Shown in pieces: positions 44,996 to 54,548 of a stretch of 64,000 nt of DNA (position 1 is the first letter of the stretch; the number at the start of each line of letters is the position of its first letter). The translations under genes and the position numbers were made by a program. Origin of the DNA: Branchiibius cervicis (GTDB taxonomy: Bacteria; Actinomycetota; Actinomycetes; Actinomycetales; Dermatophilaceae); assembly GCF_042661605.1 (NCBI RefSeq), contig NZ_JBHSWJ010000002.1, positions 806,001-870,000 on the forward strand, given 5' to 3'. Below the pieces are notes generated by a model that did not search any database, had not been told where the DNA came from, and saw only the letters and a list, made by a program, of their open reading frames with translations.

Positions 44996-46003
44996 GTGTC
45001 GGACCCGAGAGTCGCGTTGGCCGACTCCAATGTGATTGCTGAACGTTTTGTGGTCGCGGTCCTGACGTATCAGCGTCCCGACGGCCTCGCCCGAGTGCTT
45101 CCTCCCGTGGTGGAACAGGTTCGGGGTGCGAGTCATAACGCCAGCGTATTGGTCATCGACAATGATCCTGGTGCGTCCGCTCGATTGGCCGTCGCTGCGT
45201 GGCCATCTCCCCTAGTGCGGTATGTGCATGAGCCGCAACCGGGCATAGCCGCCGCCCGAAATCGTGCGCTCGCCGCTGCACACGATGCCGACCTTCTGGT
45301 GTTCATCGATGATGATGAGGTTCCGGGGGAAGATTGGCTGGTAGCCCTCCTCAGGGCGTGGGATGCTTACCGTTGCGCCGCGGTCACCGGTCCCGTGGTG
45401 TCACATTTTGAAGCCCCGGTCAGCCCATGGGTTCGCGCGTCTGGGCATTTTGATCGTCGTCATCTGCCTAGCGGGGAGATTATGCGCGGTGCGGCGACGA
45501 ATAACCTCCTGCTCGATTTAAGGGTGCTGCGGCGGCTGAATCTGAAGTTCAGTACCGGAACGTTTGATCTAACTCTCGGTGAGGATACGAGACTTACGTA
45601 TGAGCTCGTCCGTAGAGGTGAACAGATTCGCTGGGAAGATGGCGCGGAAGTTACAGAGTTTGTCCCTGCCGATCGGGCGACCCCCATGTGGGTACGGCGT
45701 AGAATACGAAGCGCGGCGAACACGTGGGGTCGAATTCATTTGGATATGGCGGGCTCAGCGCTCGTTCGGTCTGTTGTGCGCCTGACGCTTAGTTCCAGGG
45801 CTGTGGGCATCCTGCTGCGAGCCGGGGTAAGTGCCGCTCGGGCGGCGGTCGCCAAGGACTTCGTCCTGCGGGTACATGCTCAGTGCGAAGCTGCTCGAGG
45901 TGTTGGACTCTTGAGTGGCCTCTGGGGGTTGCGAATCCAGGAGTACCAACGAGCCCCCGGGCGACGTTTCATGCGTAGGGTCAGTCGCGCTCGATCGACG
46001 TAG
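44996..46003 (+). CDS. Glycosyltransferase family 2 protein
   Basis: About 335 residues. GT-A fold: VAVLTYQRPDGLARVLPPV at the start, LVIDNDPGAS, the segment PQPGIAAARNRALAAA, metal-binding FIDDDEVPGEDWL (DxD), and the acceptor loop RGAATNNLLLDL with LGEDTRLTYEL. It is a paralogue of the gene at 48832-49781, with the same layout and a matching C-terminal helix (ARGVGL.S...G..IQEY). GTG 44996 follows GAGGAGGAG. Its last ~250 bases overlap the flippase gene on the opposite strand, so one of the two ends may be wrong; a C5 run at about 45956 could hide an indel. Confidence 0.85.
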   Translation: MSDPRVALADSNVIAERFVVAVLTYQRPDGLARVLPPVVEQVRGASHNASVLVIDNDPGASARLAVAAWPSPLVRYVHEPQPGIAAARNRALAAAHDADLLVFIDDDEVPGEDWLVALLRAWDAYRCAAVTGPVVSHFEAPVSPWVRASGHFDRRHLPSGEIMRGAATNNLLLDLRVLRRLNLKFSTGTFDLTLGEDTRLTYELVRRGEQIRWEDGAEVTEFVPADRATPMWVRRRIRSAANTWGRIHLDMAGSALVRSVVRLTLSSRAVGILLRAGVSAARAAVAKDFVLRVHAQCEAARGVGLLSGLWGLRIQEYQRAPGRRFMRRVSRARST

Positions 46004-47443
46004 CCGGCGTCGGATGCCCAGCCGGTCGAGGATCATCATGACGTTGCGGTGCTCCGTCGGTAGCAGTCGCGTAATGATCAAGAGGTACGCCGCGGTGAAC
46101 GCCAGCCCAAGCCCGATTTGAGCGAGAGGCGTGTGGACGATCAACTGACCGGCCGCCGCGGCCAGGCCAGCCGGCCCGGATACGACGAAAATCGAACGGG
46201 TGGCTTGCCAGAACAACGGAGCACGGGGAACGCCGACGACCTTCCCCGCTCGCCAGAGCGACAGGAGCCAATAGGTCAAGTGGCCGACAGAGTGTCCGAT
46301 TGCCACTCCGATCGGACCCCACGGAAGCCCCGCGATCAGCATGACGATCATGAGCGGTCCCGTTACCAAGAAGAGTCGCAGCTGCTCACCGGTCTTGCCG
46401 CGTGATAAAAACATCCAGTAAGAAACTTGTCCGATTCCACGAAACATCCCGCCTATTGCGATCGCAATAAAGATGGGGGTAACCGCCTCCCAGGGTTTAC
46501 CAAATAACGTAAGGACCAAGGGGTGAGCCATTCCTGCGGCCATGGCGAAGCAAGTTGCAAGGAAATAGCAGCCAATGAGCTGAGACCCCTGAACGTATCG
46601 AACGTATGTGCGCTGGTCCTCATGGACACGCGACAAAACAGGCAGAGTGACTCGAGCCATTGTATCGTTGATCTGCTGCATCGGCACCATCATCAATTGA
46701 AAGGCTCGACTATATAGACCCACGGGCTGCGCTCCCCACACAGCACCCAAAGCAATGTTGTCGACGTTGTTGGTGGCGTAGCCGAGCAGTTGAACACCAA
46801 GAACCCCACCGCCGAAACGGAAAAAACGCCGAACTGACACCGAGCGACGGTATCGGCCGGGCCACCATCCAGATTGGAGTACGTTCATCACGCAGGTCGT
46901 AATCACGAGAGCCGCTTGCTGGCCGACAATCGACCAATATCCGAAACCCAGCACAGCCATTGTGATCGACGTCGCCACGGCAACGGCTTGAGCGGTGACC
47001 CCCGTTACCGCTAGCGCGTTAAACCGAAGACTACGACTTAGATTTGCCCAGAACTGCGTATTGAAGGCGCTGACGACAAACAAGCTGGAGAGCACAAGGA
47101 CGATCGGCCCGACCTTCTCGTTCCCATAGAGGGAGACAAATAACGGAGCCGAGCTTGCCGCGATAATCGCGCAAACTAACCCTATGCCTGTGTTGATCCA
47201 CAGCAGATTCGTGCGCTCATCGTCGCTGAGTTCTTTGGCTTGAATTGCAGCCGAAGACAGGCCGAAGTCCCTAAGCAGCTCCGCGACGCCGGTAATGGCC
47301 GTCACCATCGCCACCAAGCCAAAGTCCTCCGGGGAGAGGAGGCGAGCTAGAACAGTCAGGGAGCCCACCTGTAACAGGAGTCGCACCAGTTGTCCCGCCA
47401 AGGAGACGCCGGCACCACGGACAGCCACCGTCGCGAGGCTCAT
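45755..47443 (-). CDS. Lipopolysaccharide/polysaccharide flippase (Wzx/MurJ-like, polysaccharide_synt family)
   Basis: 562 residues as read. The first ~490 form a 14-helix membrane protein beginning VSLAGQLVRLLLQVGSLTVLARLLSPEDFGL, the standard N-terminus of Wzx-type flippases that move undecaprenyl-linked repeat units outward. ATNNVDNIALGAVWGAQPVGLYSRAFQL is the other family hallmark. The last ~70 residues (after DPTHETSPG) are polar, have no family likeness and lie antisense to the neighbouring glycosyltransferase gene, so the true end may be earlier. The start overlaps the stop of the upstream ligase/polymerase gene (ATGA). Confidence 0.85.
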   Translation of the reverse strand: MSLATVAVRGAGVSLAGQLVRLLLQVGSLTVLARLLSPEDFGLVAMVTAITGVAELLRDFGLSSAAIQAKELSDDERTNLLWINTGIGLVCAIIAASSAPLFVSLYGNEKVGPIVLVLSSLFVVSAFNTQFWANLSRSLRFNALAVTGVTAQAVAVATSITMAVLGFGYWSIVGQQAALVITTCVMNVLQSGWWPGRYRRSVSVRRFFRFGGGVLGVQLLGYATNNVDNIALGAVWGAQPVGLYSRAFQLMMVPMQQINDTMARVTLPVLSRVHEDQRTYVRYVQGSQLIGCYFLATCFAMAAGMAHPLVLTLFGKPWEAVTPIFIAIAIGGMFRGIGQVSYWMFLSRGKTGEQLRLFLVTGPLMIVMLIAGLPWGPIGVAIGHSVGHLTYWLLSLWRAGKVVGVPRAPLFWQATRSIFVVSGPAGLAAAAGQLIVHTPLAQIGLGLAFTAAYLLIITRLLPTEHRNVMMILDRLGIRRRLRRSSATDPTHETSPGGSLVLLDSQPPEATQESNTSSSFALSMYPQDEVLGDRRPSGTYPGSQQDAHSPGTKRQAHNRPNER

Positions 47444-48780
47444 CGCTTCGGCTCCAGCGACGTTCTGTACTGAGCGCGCACAGGCATTGGGGAAGTCCCT
47501 GCCGTTGCCGTGGTAGCGAGCGGGGTATCGAGGTCTCTCGTAAAGAGAATTGTCGCCAACGGCAGAACCACGACTGGGAAAAGTAGCCGGTTATCCACAA
47601 TGACCAATGACACTTCGAAAACGCACACACCCGCAAGGGCCGCTAAAAACCCGGTGGGTGACAGGCTGCCATGGCCGGCGAGGCGCCCAGCGCATACACA
47701 TGCCGCAACCAGCATCATGCCGACCAAAACCGCGTAGATAATTCCGCCGGTGACCAAGAGTTGAAGGAACTGGTTGTGCGCGTGAAAGACGTTGGGACCT
47801 AGGGACGCGGTTGATGACCCGATGACGGTGAACCAGTTTGCTCCAAGCCCGAAAAGCGGAGCTGATTGCCAGGCATCAATGGACTGCATCCAGATCACCC
47901 CGCGGTTGGTGAATGCCGTTGGCTCGTGTACTAGAAAGGGCAGTATCGCACCGAACACAAACAGCAAAATGCAGCCGGTGGTCGCGACCGCCGCCTTCCG
48001 CTTTTGGTGACATCGTGCAACTACGGCGGTCAGTGCGGCACTCACCACCACTGCCTCCATTGATCCGCGAGACGCCGTCCAAACCAACGCGAACAAACTG
48101 ACCGCGAGCACGAACCATCTGGTCCGCCGCCGCCGGATGAGTAAGACCGATGGCAATCCTGTGGCGATGAACTGACCGAAGTTGTTGCTGTCGGTAAAGA
48201 TGCCCACCAATAGGCCCCAAGGGAGTATCTCTTTGTCGCTCACGATCGCGTTATTCGTGTAACTCGACCGGAGGATGGCGTGATCGGGTAGTACGAATCC
48301 GAGGATGACGCTGACCATACAAACCACCCCGACCAGGTATCCGAGGATAGCCAGGTCCTGGATCCGCGGGCGGAGAACCCAGAGCGCAATGATTGTCAAT
48401 GGCACCGCGAACGCGGCGTTATCCACCCCCACCCCAACGTATTCACCTTGGATCAACATGTAGGCGCCTGGCGCGAGAGACAACACGAGAGCGGTGCCGC
48501 GCGAGGCGGGCGACGCGGTCCAGCGGAATGCGATCACCCATAGACAGACCAAAATGGTGGCATAGAAGAGTGCTCGCTGGCTGAGGTCGGTGAGCGGCGT
48601 GATCACCAGGTTCGACTCGCCCAGCATGTTGCGGGTCTTGGCTGCCTGTAGGGTCTGAATGAACCGCGGTACGAAGAACCACGCACTGACCGTGAAGAAC
48701 AAGGCCAGGGTTAAGAAGCGTCGAGACCGCAGCCACCCCAAATCGTCCTCGACGTGATTCTGCACGGTTGCTTCCTTCAT
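47440..48780 (-). CDS. O-antigen ligase/polymerase-like membrane protein
   Basis: 446 residues with about 11-12 membrane helices and the Wzy_C-type periplasmic loop: SNNFGQF, RGVIWMQSIDAWQSAPLFGLGANWF and HAHNQFLQLLVTGG. The His in the loop and the two Arg positions (SRGSME, NRGVIW) match O-antigen ligase/polymerase family members. It should polymerise or ligate repeat units outside the membrane after the flippase. It overlaps the downstream flippase start, so the pair is translationally coupled. As with most Wzy proteins, the sequence alone does not separate polymerase from ligase. Confidence 0.83.
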   Translation of the reverse strand: MKEATVQNHVEDDLGWLRSRRFLTLALFFTVSAWFFVPRFIQTLQAAKTRNMLGESNLVITPLTDLSQRALFYATILVCLWVIAFRWTASPASRGTALVLSLAPGAYMLIQGEYVGVGVDNAAFAVPLTIIALWVLRPRIQDLAILGYLVGVVCMVSVILGFVLPDHAILRSSYTNNAIVSDKEILPWGLLVGIFTDSNNFGQFIATGLPSVLLIRRRRTRWFVLAVSLFALVWTASRGSMEAVVVSAALTAVVARCHQKRKAAVATTGCILLFVFGAILPFLVHEPTAFTNRGVIWMQSIDAWQSAPLFGLGANWFTVIGSSTASLGPNVFHAHNQFLQLLVTGGIIYAVLVGMMLVAACVCAGRLAGHGSLSPTGFLAALAGVCVFEVSLVIVDNRLLFPVVVLPLATILFTRDLDTPLATTATAGTSPMPVRAQYRTSLEPKR

Positions 48781-48831
48781 CTGCCCGGTCGGTGTTCTTT
48801 AAGTGTCCGCCACACGCCGTGAGACGGCTGC

Positions 48832-49781
48832 TTAGCGTCGGTATTCTTGGTAGACGTAACCCGCCGCTGCGCTGACCAATCCAACGCCCCGCGCCGCGGT
48901 GCGCAATCCCCCGGCTCGCTGGCGCACCGAGCCCGAGCACACCCCGGCCGCAGCAGTGGCCAGACCGCCGGCGACGCGGATGAGGCCTGACGTACCTGCA
49001 ACAGCGCGGGCCTTCGAACGCTCTAGCCAGCTTGAGGATTGGTACACCTGAACGCGACCCAACGAATTACCAAGGCTCATCGCACGCAGGAGTACCCACC
49101 GCCGGGTGGCGCGGTCGGTGGGTACGACGTCGGTCACCATCGCCTCGTTACACCACGCAATCGTGGAACCCGAAGCCGTCAGTGCGCGGGTGAACAAGGT
49201 GTCCTCACCCCCGTCAGCCCAAATTTTTCATCGAAGGTCAGTCCCAGGTCTCGCACTCGGCGCAGGTCCAGCAGCAGATTGTTGGTGGCAGCCACCTCGA
49301 CGATGGTGCCAGTGGGCAGGCGGCGGCGAGTAAAGAACCCGCCTGCCTCGATCCAGGGATCCAGCGGCGGGTCGAAGGTGGATTGCACCGCCCCGGCGAC
49401 CGCTGCCGACCCGCTCTCGAGCCAGGTGCGCACCATGAGCGGCAGCCAATCGGTGCTGGGGCGCTCGTCGTCGTCGATGAAGATCAGAAGGTCGGATTGC
49501 GCGCTCTCACTCAGCGCCCGGTTCCGGGCCGCGGAGATGCCCGGTCGCGGTTCCACGACGTAGCGGAAGTCGGAGCGATCCGCGTAGGCATCGGCGACCG
49601 GCCCGGCCGAGGCGTCCGGGTCGTTGTCGACCACGAGAACGCCGATTTCGAAACGCCCCGGGTAGGCGGCTTCCAGCCGTTCTGCCTGCTCGAACAGCAA
49701 GGGGAGCAGCTCGGTCAGTTGCTCCGGGCGCCGGAAGGTGAGCACGCTGATCGAGAGGATCAGGGGAGATTCGGCAGACAT
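48832..49781 (-). pseudogene. Glycosyltransferase family 2 protein, frameshifted in this sequence
   Basis: Corrected length about 316 residues. N-terminal part: ISVLTFRRPEQLTELLPLLF, VLVVDNDPDASAG, PRPGISAARNRALSES, the DxD-bearing FIDDDERPSTDWLPL and VAATNNLLLDLRRV. The C-terminal part is in another frame (TRALTASGSTIAWCNEAMV to GYVYQEYRR). One more base at five C (49208-49212, plus strand) gives FGLTGGEDTLFTRAL, the catalytic GED segment seen intact in its paralogue at 44996-46003. Start ATG 49781. It lies 51 bases upstream of the ligase gene on the same strand and is probably its operon leader. Confidence 0.85.
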
Positions 49782-49915
49782 GTCGTGGGGCAGTTTACGG
49801 CGACAAGGCCGGTACGACGGCGTGACTGTGGCCATATCACACGGAACCGGGAGGTTGCCGAGTCAGGGTGACGTATTCTTGCGGGGCCCCAAAAAATCCA
49901 CCAGGAGTTATGTGC

Positions 49916-50914
49916 ATGCGCCTGCTCGTCACCGGCGGTGCCGGGTTCATCGGCAGCAACTTCGTCCATCTGACCCGGCAGATGTTCCCTGAGGTTCGTC
50001 TGACCGTCCTTGATGCCCTCACCTACGCGGGAACGCTGCGGTCCCTCCAGGGCGTCGAGGACGACATCCGCTTCGTCAAGGGCGATATCGCGGACCGCGA
50101 ACTGGTCAACCGTCTGGTCGGTGAGCACGACGTGGTCGTGCATTTCGCAGCGGAGTCGCACAACGACAACTCACTCCGTGAACCCTGGCCCTTCGTCGCC
50201 ACCAACATCGTGGGCACCTTCAATTTGTTGGAGGCCGTCCGGGACCACGACGTGCGCTATCACCACATCTCCACTGACGAGGTGTACGGCGACCTGGAGC
50301 TTGACGACCCTGCTCGCTTCACCGAGACCACGGCCTACAACCCCTCGAGCCCGTACTCATCCACCAAAGGCGCCAGTGACTTGCTGGTGCGTGCTTGGGT
50401 GCGGTCGTTCGGCGTACGCGCCACTATCTCCAACTGCTCGAACAACTACGGCCCCCGCCAGCACGTGGAAAAGTTCATCCCGCGCCAGATCACCAATGTG
50501 ATCGACGGCCAGCGGCCCAAGCTCTACGGCGACGGACTGAACGTGCGCGACTGGATCCACGTCGATGACCACAACAGTGCGGTGTGGACCATTATCGAGC
50601 GCGGCCAGATCGGGCAGACCTACCTGATCGGTGCCGACGGCGAGAAGAACAACCTCGATGTCGTGCGGTTGATCCTGGCCGGCATGGGCAAGGATCCGCA
50701 GGACTTCGACCATGTGGTGGACCGCCCGGGCCACGACCGGCGTTACGCCATCGATTCGACACGGCTGCGCACCGAGCTGGGCTGGCGTCCTCAGTACTCC
50801 GACTTCGAGTCGGGACTGGCCGCCACCATCGACTGGTACCGCTCCAACGAGGCGTGGTGGCGACCTGAGAAGGACGCCACCGAGTACCGGTATGCGACGG
50901 CGGGCGCGATCTGA
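49916..50914 (+). CDS. rfbB: dTDP-glucose 4,6-dehydratase
   Basis: 332-residue extended short-chain dehydrogenase, second step to dTDP-rhamnose. The NAD motif is GGAGFIG (7-13). HFAAESHNDNSL, the catalytic STDEVYGDL and YSSTKGASDLL (Tyr-x3-Lys), and NNYGPRQHVEKFIP are all typical. The ATG at 49916 is preferred because GGAG lies 8 bases upstream; an ATG two codons earlier is too close to it. Overlaps rfbD (TGATG). The promoter lies in the ~130 bases after the divergent glycosyltransferase. Confidence 0.95.
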   Translation: MRLLVTGGAGFIGSNFVHLTRQMFPEVRLTVLDALTYAGTLRSLQGVEDDIRFVKGDIADRELVNRLVGEHDVVVHFAAESHNDNSLREPWPFVATNIVGTFNLLEAVRDHDVRYHHISTDEVYGDLELDDPARFTETTAYNPSSPYSSTKGASDLLVRAWVRSFGVRATISNCSNNYGPRQHVEKFIPRQITNVIDGQRPKLYGDGLNVRDWIHVDDHNSAVWTIIERGQIGQTYLIGADGEKNNLDVVRLILAGMGKDPQDFDHVVDRPGHDRRYAIDSTRLRTELGWRPQYSDFESGLAATIDWYRSNEAWWRPEKDATEYRYATAGAI

Positions 50915-51774
50915 TGGCACATTGGCTCGTGGTCGGCGCCAGCGGGATGCTGGGCACCGACCTCGTCACGACGTTGAAGGATTCTCCGCACGACGTCACC
51001 GCCTGGTCGCACGCCGACCTGGACATCACCGATCACCAGCAGGTCATGGACCGGGTAACCGGATTCGACGTCGTCGTCAACGCGGCTGCATGGACGGCGG
51101 TCGACGCGGCGGAAACCCATGAGGCAGAAGCGTTCACGATCAACGCGGTCGGAGCCGCGAATCTCGCGACAGCCTGCGAAGCGTCCGGCAGCACACTGGT
51201 GCAGGTCTCGACCGACTACGTCCTGGACGGGTCCTGCCACACGCCCGCACCCGTCGATGCGCCGATCGCGCCACGAACGGCGTACGGGCGGACGAAGGCG
51301 GCAGGGGAGTGGGCGGTCCGCGCCTGCTGCACCCAGCACTACGTCGTGCGAACCGCCTACCTCTACGGCGAGCACGGACCCAATTTGGTCAAGACGATGG
51401 CACGGCTGGCGCGGGAGCGCGACACTGTACAGGTTGTGAATGACCAATGGATCCAACCGACGTGGACGATTGACCTGGCCCAGGCGATCGTCCGGCTGGT
51501 GGACGCCGATGCGCCGTACGGCGTGTGGCACGGCACGTCCAGTGGAGAGACGACCGTGTGGGAATTCGCCCGCGCCATTTTCAACAAACTCGGGCACGAT
51601 CCGGCCCGGGTCCGGCCGACCACGCTCGCCGAGTATGCAAGCGCAACGGCGCGACCGTCGTACAGCGTGCTGTCGCACGACCGGTGGACCGTAACCGATC
51701 TGGCTCCGTTGCCGACCTGGGAGGACGCGCTCACGCGCTTTCTGGCCCACGTCGACCTCGCGGCGACACGATGA
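50914..51774 (+). CDS. rfbD: dTDP-4-dehydrorhamnose reductase
   Basis: 286-residue short-chain reductase, last step to dTDP-L-rhamnose. NAD(P) motif VVGASGMLG (6-14), NAAAWTAVDAAE, STDYVLDGS and the catalytic YGRTKAAGE (Tyr-x3-Lys) are in the expected order, with VRTAYLYG following. Coupled by overlap to rfbB upstream (TGATG) and to the glycosyltransferase downstream (ATGA), so this is one polycistronic unit for making and probably using rhamnose. Confidence 0.94.
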   Translation: MAHWLVVGASGMLGTDLVTTLKDSPHDVTAWSHADLDITDHQQVMDRVTGFDVVVNAAAWTAVDAAETHEAEAFTINAVGAANLATACEASGSTLVQVSTDYVLDGSCHTPAPVDAPIAPRTAYGRTKAAGEWAVRACCTQHYVVRTAYLYGEHGPNLVKTMARLARERDTVQVVNDQWIQPTWTIDLAQAIVRLVDADAPYGVWHGTSSGETTVWEFARAIFNKLGHDPARVRPTTLAEYASATARPSYSVLSHDRWTVTDLAPLPTWEDALTRFLAHVDLAATR

Positions 51775-52930
51775 GCGCCGCCGAGCGCCGCCCGAAAGTG
51801 GCCATCATCGGCACTCGCGGCTACCCCAGCTACTACGGCGGGTTCGAGACGCTGGTGCGTCACCTCGCGCCGTACCTGTGGGAGCGCGGTTGGGATGTCG
51901 AGGTGTACTCGCGCCCGGGTCAGACTGTCCCCGCCGAGGCAGACCCGCGCATCACCGTCCGCTTCACCCCGGGGGTGGAGACCACCTCACTCAGCACCCT
52001 CTCCTACGGCATGACCGCCACGGCGGCGGCCGCAGCTCGCAAACCGGATGTCGCCCTGGTGATGAACGTCGCGAACGGGTTCTTCCTGCCCGCGCTCAAA
52101 GCCCGCGGCGTCCCCGTGGTGATGAACGTCGACGGCCTGGAATGGGAACGCGAGAAATGGGGACCCAAGGCCAAGCGGGTGTTCCTCGCCGGTGCCCGGG
52201 CGTCGGCCCGGTGGGCCGACCAGTTGATTGCGGACTCCACCAACATCGCGGCGTACTGGAAGCGGGTGTTCGAGCGGGAGTCCACCTTCATCCCTTATGG
52301 CGGTGAATGCGACATGTCGTCGCTCGACAGCGCGCCGGCTGCCGCGGTGGAAGGCCTGCAACCCGGCAACTTTGTGATGGTCGCAGCTCGGTTGGTGCCC
52401 GAGAACTCGATCGATCTGTTCCTGCAAGCGGTCCGGGAGCTGCCCCCGAGGCGCACGTCGTGATCGTGGGCGGTGGAGATGTGACCAACCCGCTGTGGAA
52501 CGCGGCGCTCGCTTTGCGGGCAGAGCGCCCCCACGTACACCTTCTCGGTCAGGTCAAGAACGACAACTTCCTGAATTGGCTCTGGGCCAATGCGGGCGTC
52601 TACTTCCACGGGCACTCGGTGGGCGGAACCAATCCGTCGCTGGTCCAAGCCATGTCCTGCGGTGCGGTCATCGTGGCGCGCAACTCGGTCTTCAACCGGG
52701 AAGTGCTCGGCCCGGAGGGACATTTCGTGGCACCGGACGCGACGGCGATCGCGCAAGAGATCACCGCCGTGTTGTCCGAACCCGAACTGCGTGCGCAGAT
52801 GTCCAAGCAGGCCCGCGAGCGGGCCAACGACTTCTACAGTTGGGGACCGGTGCTGGCCCAGTACGAAGATCTCCTGCGGGTAGAGCTCAGTCAAGAATCA
52901 GTGGAGGAGTCCGTTACGGAGTTCGCCTAG
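51771..52930 (+). pseudogene. DUF1972-type glycosyltransferase (rhamnosyltransferase-like), frameshifted in this sequence
   Basis: Corrected length about 386 residues. The N-terminus KVAIIGTRGYPSYYGGFETL is the DUF1972 hallmark of Cps2T/RgpA-like beta-1,4-rhamnosyltransferases, followed by VMNVDGLEWEREKWG. The frame breaks at five C (52443-52447). One more C turns the ending into AVRELPPEAHVVIVGGG and enters the second frame, with HLLGQVKNDNFLNWLWANAGVYFHG and GGTNPSLVQAMSCGAVIVA (donor-binding E-x7-E-like region). Directly coupled to rfbD, so dTDP-rhamnose is a likely donor; this is inferred from family and position. Confidence 0.87.
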
Positions 52931-53009
52931 TCACTGGCCGATGTCCGGCAGCGTCCCCCTGCGGCTCCTTGGGAGAGGCGCTCTATTCGGTCAAGTTCTA
53001 GGTGTAGCG

Positions 53010-54536
53010 ATGAACGGGGACTTACGATTGCGTAACCAAGTCGGGGAAAGGACTGTCGTGGAGGCACAAGTGTCCACCGCCGCGGTTGCCGGGGCATTTA
53101 CTACCAGCAGAGTGAAGGCCCCGAGCCCGTGGCGTTCCGTGGTGCGCAGCCGCCTCGTGGCATTGGACCTGGTGCTTGTCTCCGTGGCCGTCGCCTGCGC
53201 CTTCGTGCTGCGGTTCGGTCAGCCGACGGTCGCCGCCGCCAGCACGCTGGACTACCTATGGGTCTCGGTCGCGCTGATCGTGTGCTGGATGGTGGGCCTG
53301 TGGGGCGCCCAGACCTACCGAGCCGAGTACCTCGCGCTCGGTTCGGAGGAATTCCGTCGCGTCATCCGCGCAACCTTCTCGGTCTTCGGGCTGTTCGCCA
53401 TTGTCTCCATGGTTTTCAAGTTGGATATTTCGCGCAGCTTCCTCGCGGTCGCCTTCCCCCTCGGGCTCTGTCTGCTGCTGGTCGGCCGCGCGACCGCCCG
53501 GATGTTGCTGAACCGGCAACGCGGGCGCGGTCGGTTCGTCGATCCGGTGCTGGTCATCGGTGCACCGCAGGAGGTGCGGTACGTCGCCTCGCGTGTAGGC
53601 GGCCACCCGGCCGCCGGTTATCGGGTGGCGGGAGTGGCCACTGGCGCGGAGGACGCCGACCGATTCGAGCTGAGTACCGGTGAGATCGTGCCCGAGGTCG
53701 GCGCAATGGATACAGCACTTGCTTCCGCCAAGCGCCTGGGGGCCAGCGGGATCATCGTCGCCGGCCAGTCGCGGGTGGACCGCGACTCGTTGCGGCAACT
53801 GTCCTGGAGCATGGAGGGCAGCGGGATCAGCCTGGCGCTCGCGAGCCGGATGACCGACGTTGCCGGCCCGCGGATCCACTGGCGTCCCATCGAGGGTCTG
53901 CCGCTGATGAGTGTGGAGATGCCGCGTTACAGCGGGGTGCGGTTCGCCGCGAAGCGAGCCTTCGACCTGGTGGCCTCGGTCATCGGCCTGCTCATCCTGT
54001 CGCCCCTGATGCTGCTGATCGCTCTGATCATCAGATTGGACAGCCCCGGCCCCGTCTTCTTCCGGCAGACCCGCGTCGGGGTCAATGAGAGCTTCTTCCA
54101 GATGGTCAAATTCCGCTCGATGGTGGTCGACGCAGAGGAACGTCTCGCCGATCTCCAGGATCTCAACGAGGGTCACGGCGCGCTGTTCAAACTGCGCGAC
54201 GACCCGCGGATCACCCGGGTCGGGGCCTTCCTGCGGAAGTACTCACTGGACGAACTTCCCCAGCTCTTCAACGTCGTATCCGGTGACATGTCCCTGGTGG
54301 GCCCGCGGCCGCCGCTGCCGTCCGAGGTCGAGTCCTACGAGGCGCACGTCAAACGCCGACTCAACGTCAAGCCGGGTATCACCGGGCCGTGGCAGGTGGG
54401 TGGCCGCTCGAACCTGACGTGGGAAGAAACGGTCCGCAAGGATCTGTACTACGTCGAGAACTGGTCGCTGGCCGGGGACATCCTCATCCTGATCAAGACC
54501 GTTCGCGCGGTGCTGATGCGCGACGGCGCCTACTAG
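53010..54536 (+). CDS. Polyprenyl-phosphate sugar-1-phosphate transferase (priming glycosyltransferase, WbaP/CpsE-like)
   Basis: 508 residues. Four N-terminal helices (about 45-165) and a Rossmann-like middle (VLVIGAPQEVRYVASRV) precede the conserved catalytic C-terminus: a membrane helix VIGLLILSPLMLLIALIIRLDSPGP, FFRQTRVGVNESFFQMVKFRSM, then RKYSLDELPQLFNVVSGDMSLVGPRPP and GITGPWQVGGRS. This enzyme loads the first sugar-phosphate onto undecaprenyl phosphate to start each repeat unit. ATG 53010 is used. It is the last gene of the polysaccharide region on the plus strand, about 80 bases after the rhamnosyltransferase-like gene. Confidence 0.93.
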   Translation: MNGDLRLRNQVGERTVVEAQVSTAAVAGAFTTSRVKAPSPWRSVVRSRLVALDLVLVSVAVACAFVLRFGQPTVAAASTLDYLWVSVALIVCWMVGLWGAQTYRAEYLALGSEEFRRVIRATFSVFGLFAIVSMVFKLDISRSFLAVAFPLGLCLLLVGRATARMLLNRQRGRGRFVDPVLVIGAPQEVRYVASRVGGHPAAGYRVAGVATGAEDADRFELSTGEIVPEVGAMDTALASAKRLGASGIIVAGQSRVDRDSLRQLSWSMEGSGISLALASRMTDVAGPRIHWRPIEGLPLMSVEMPRYSGVRFAAKRAFDLVASVIGLLILSPLMLLIALIIRLDSPGPVFFRQTRVGVNESFFQMVKFRSMVVDAEERLADLQDLNEGHGALFKLRDDPRITRVGAFLRKYSLDELPQLFNVVSGDMSLVGPRPPLPSEVESYEAHVKRRLNVKPGITGPWQVGGRSNLTWEETVRKDLYYVENWSLAGDILILIKTVRAVLMRDGAY

Positions 54537-54548
54537 GCGGCCACAGGC

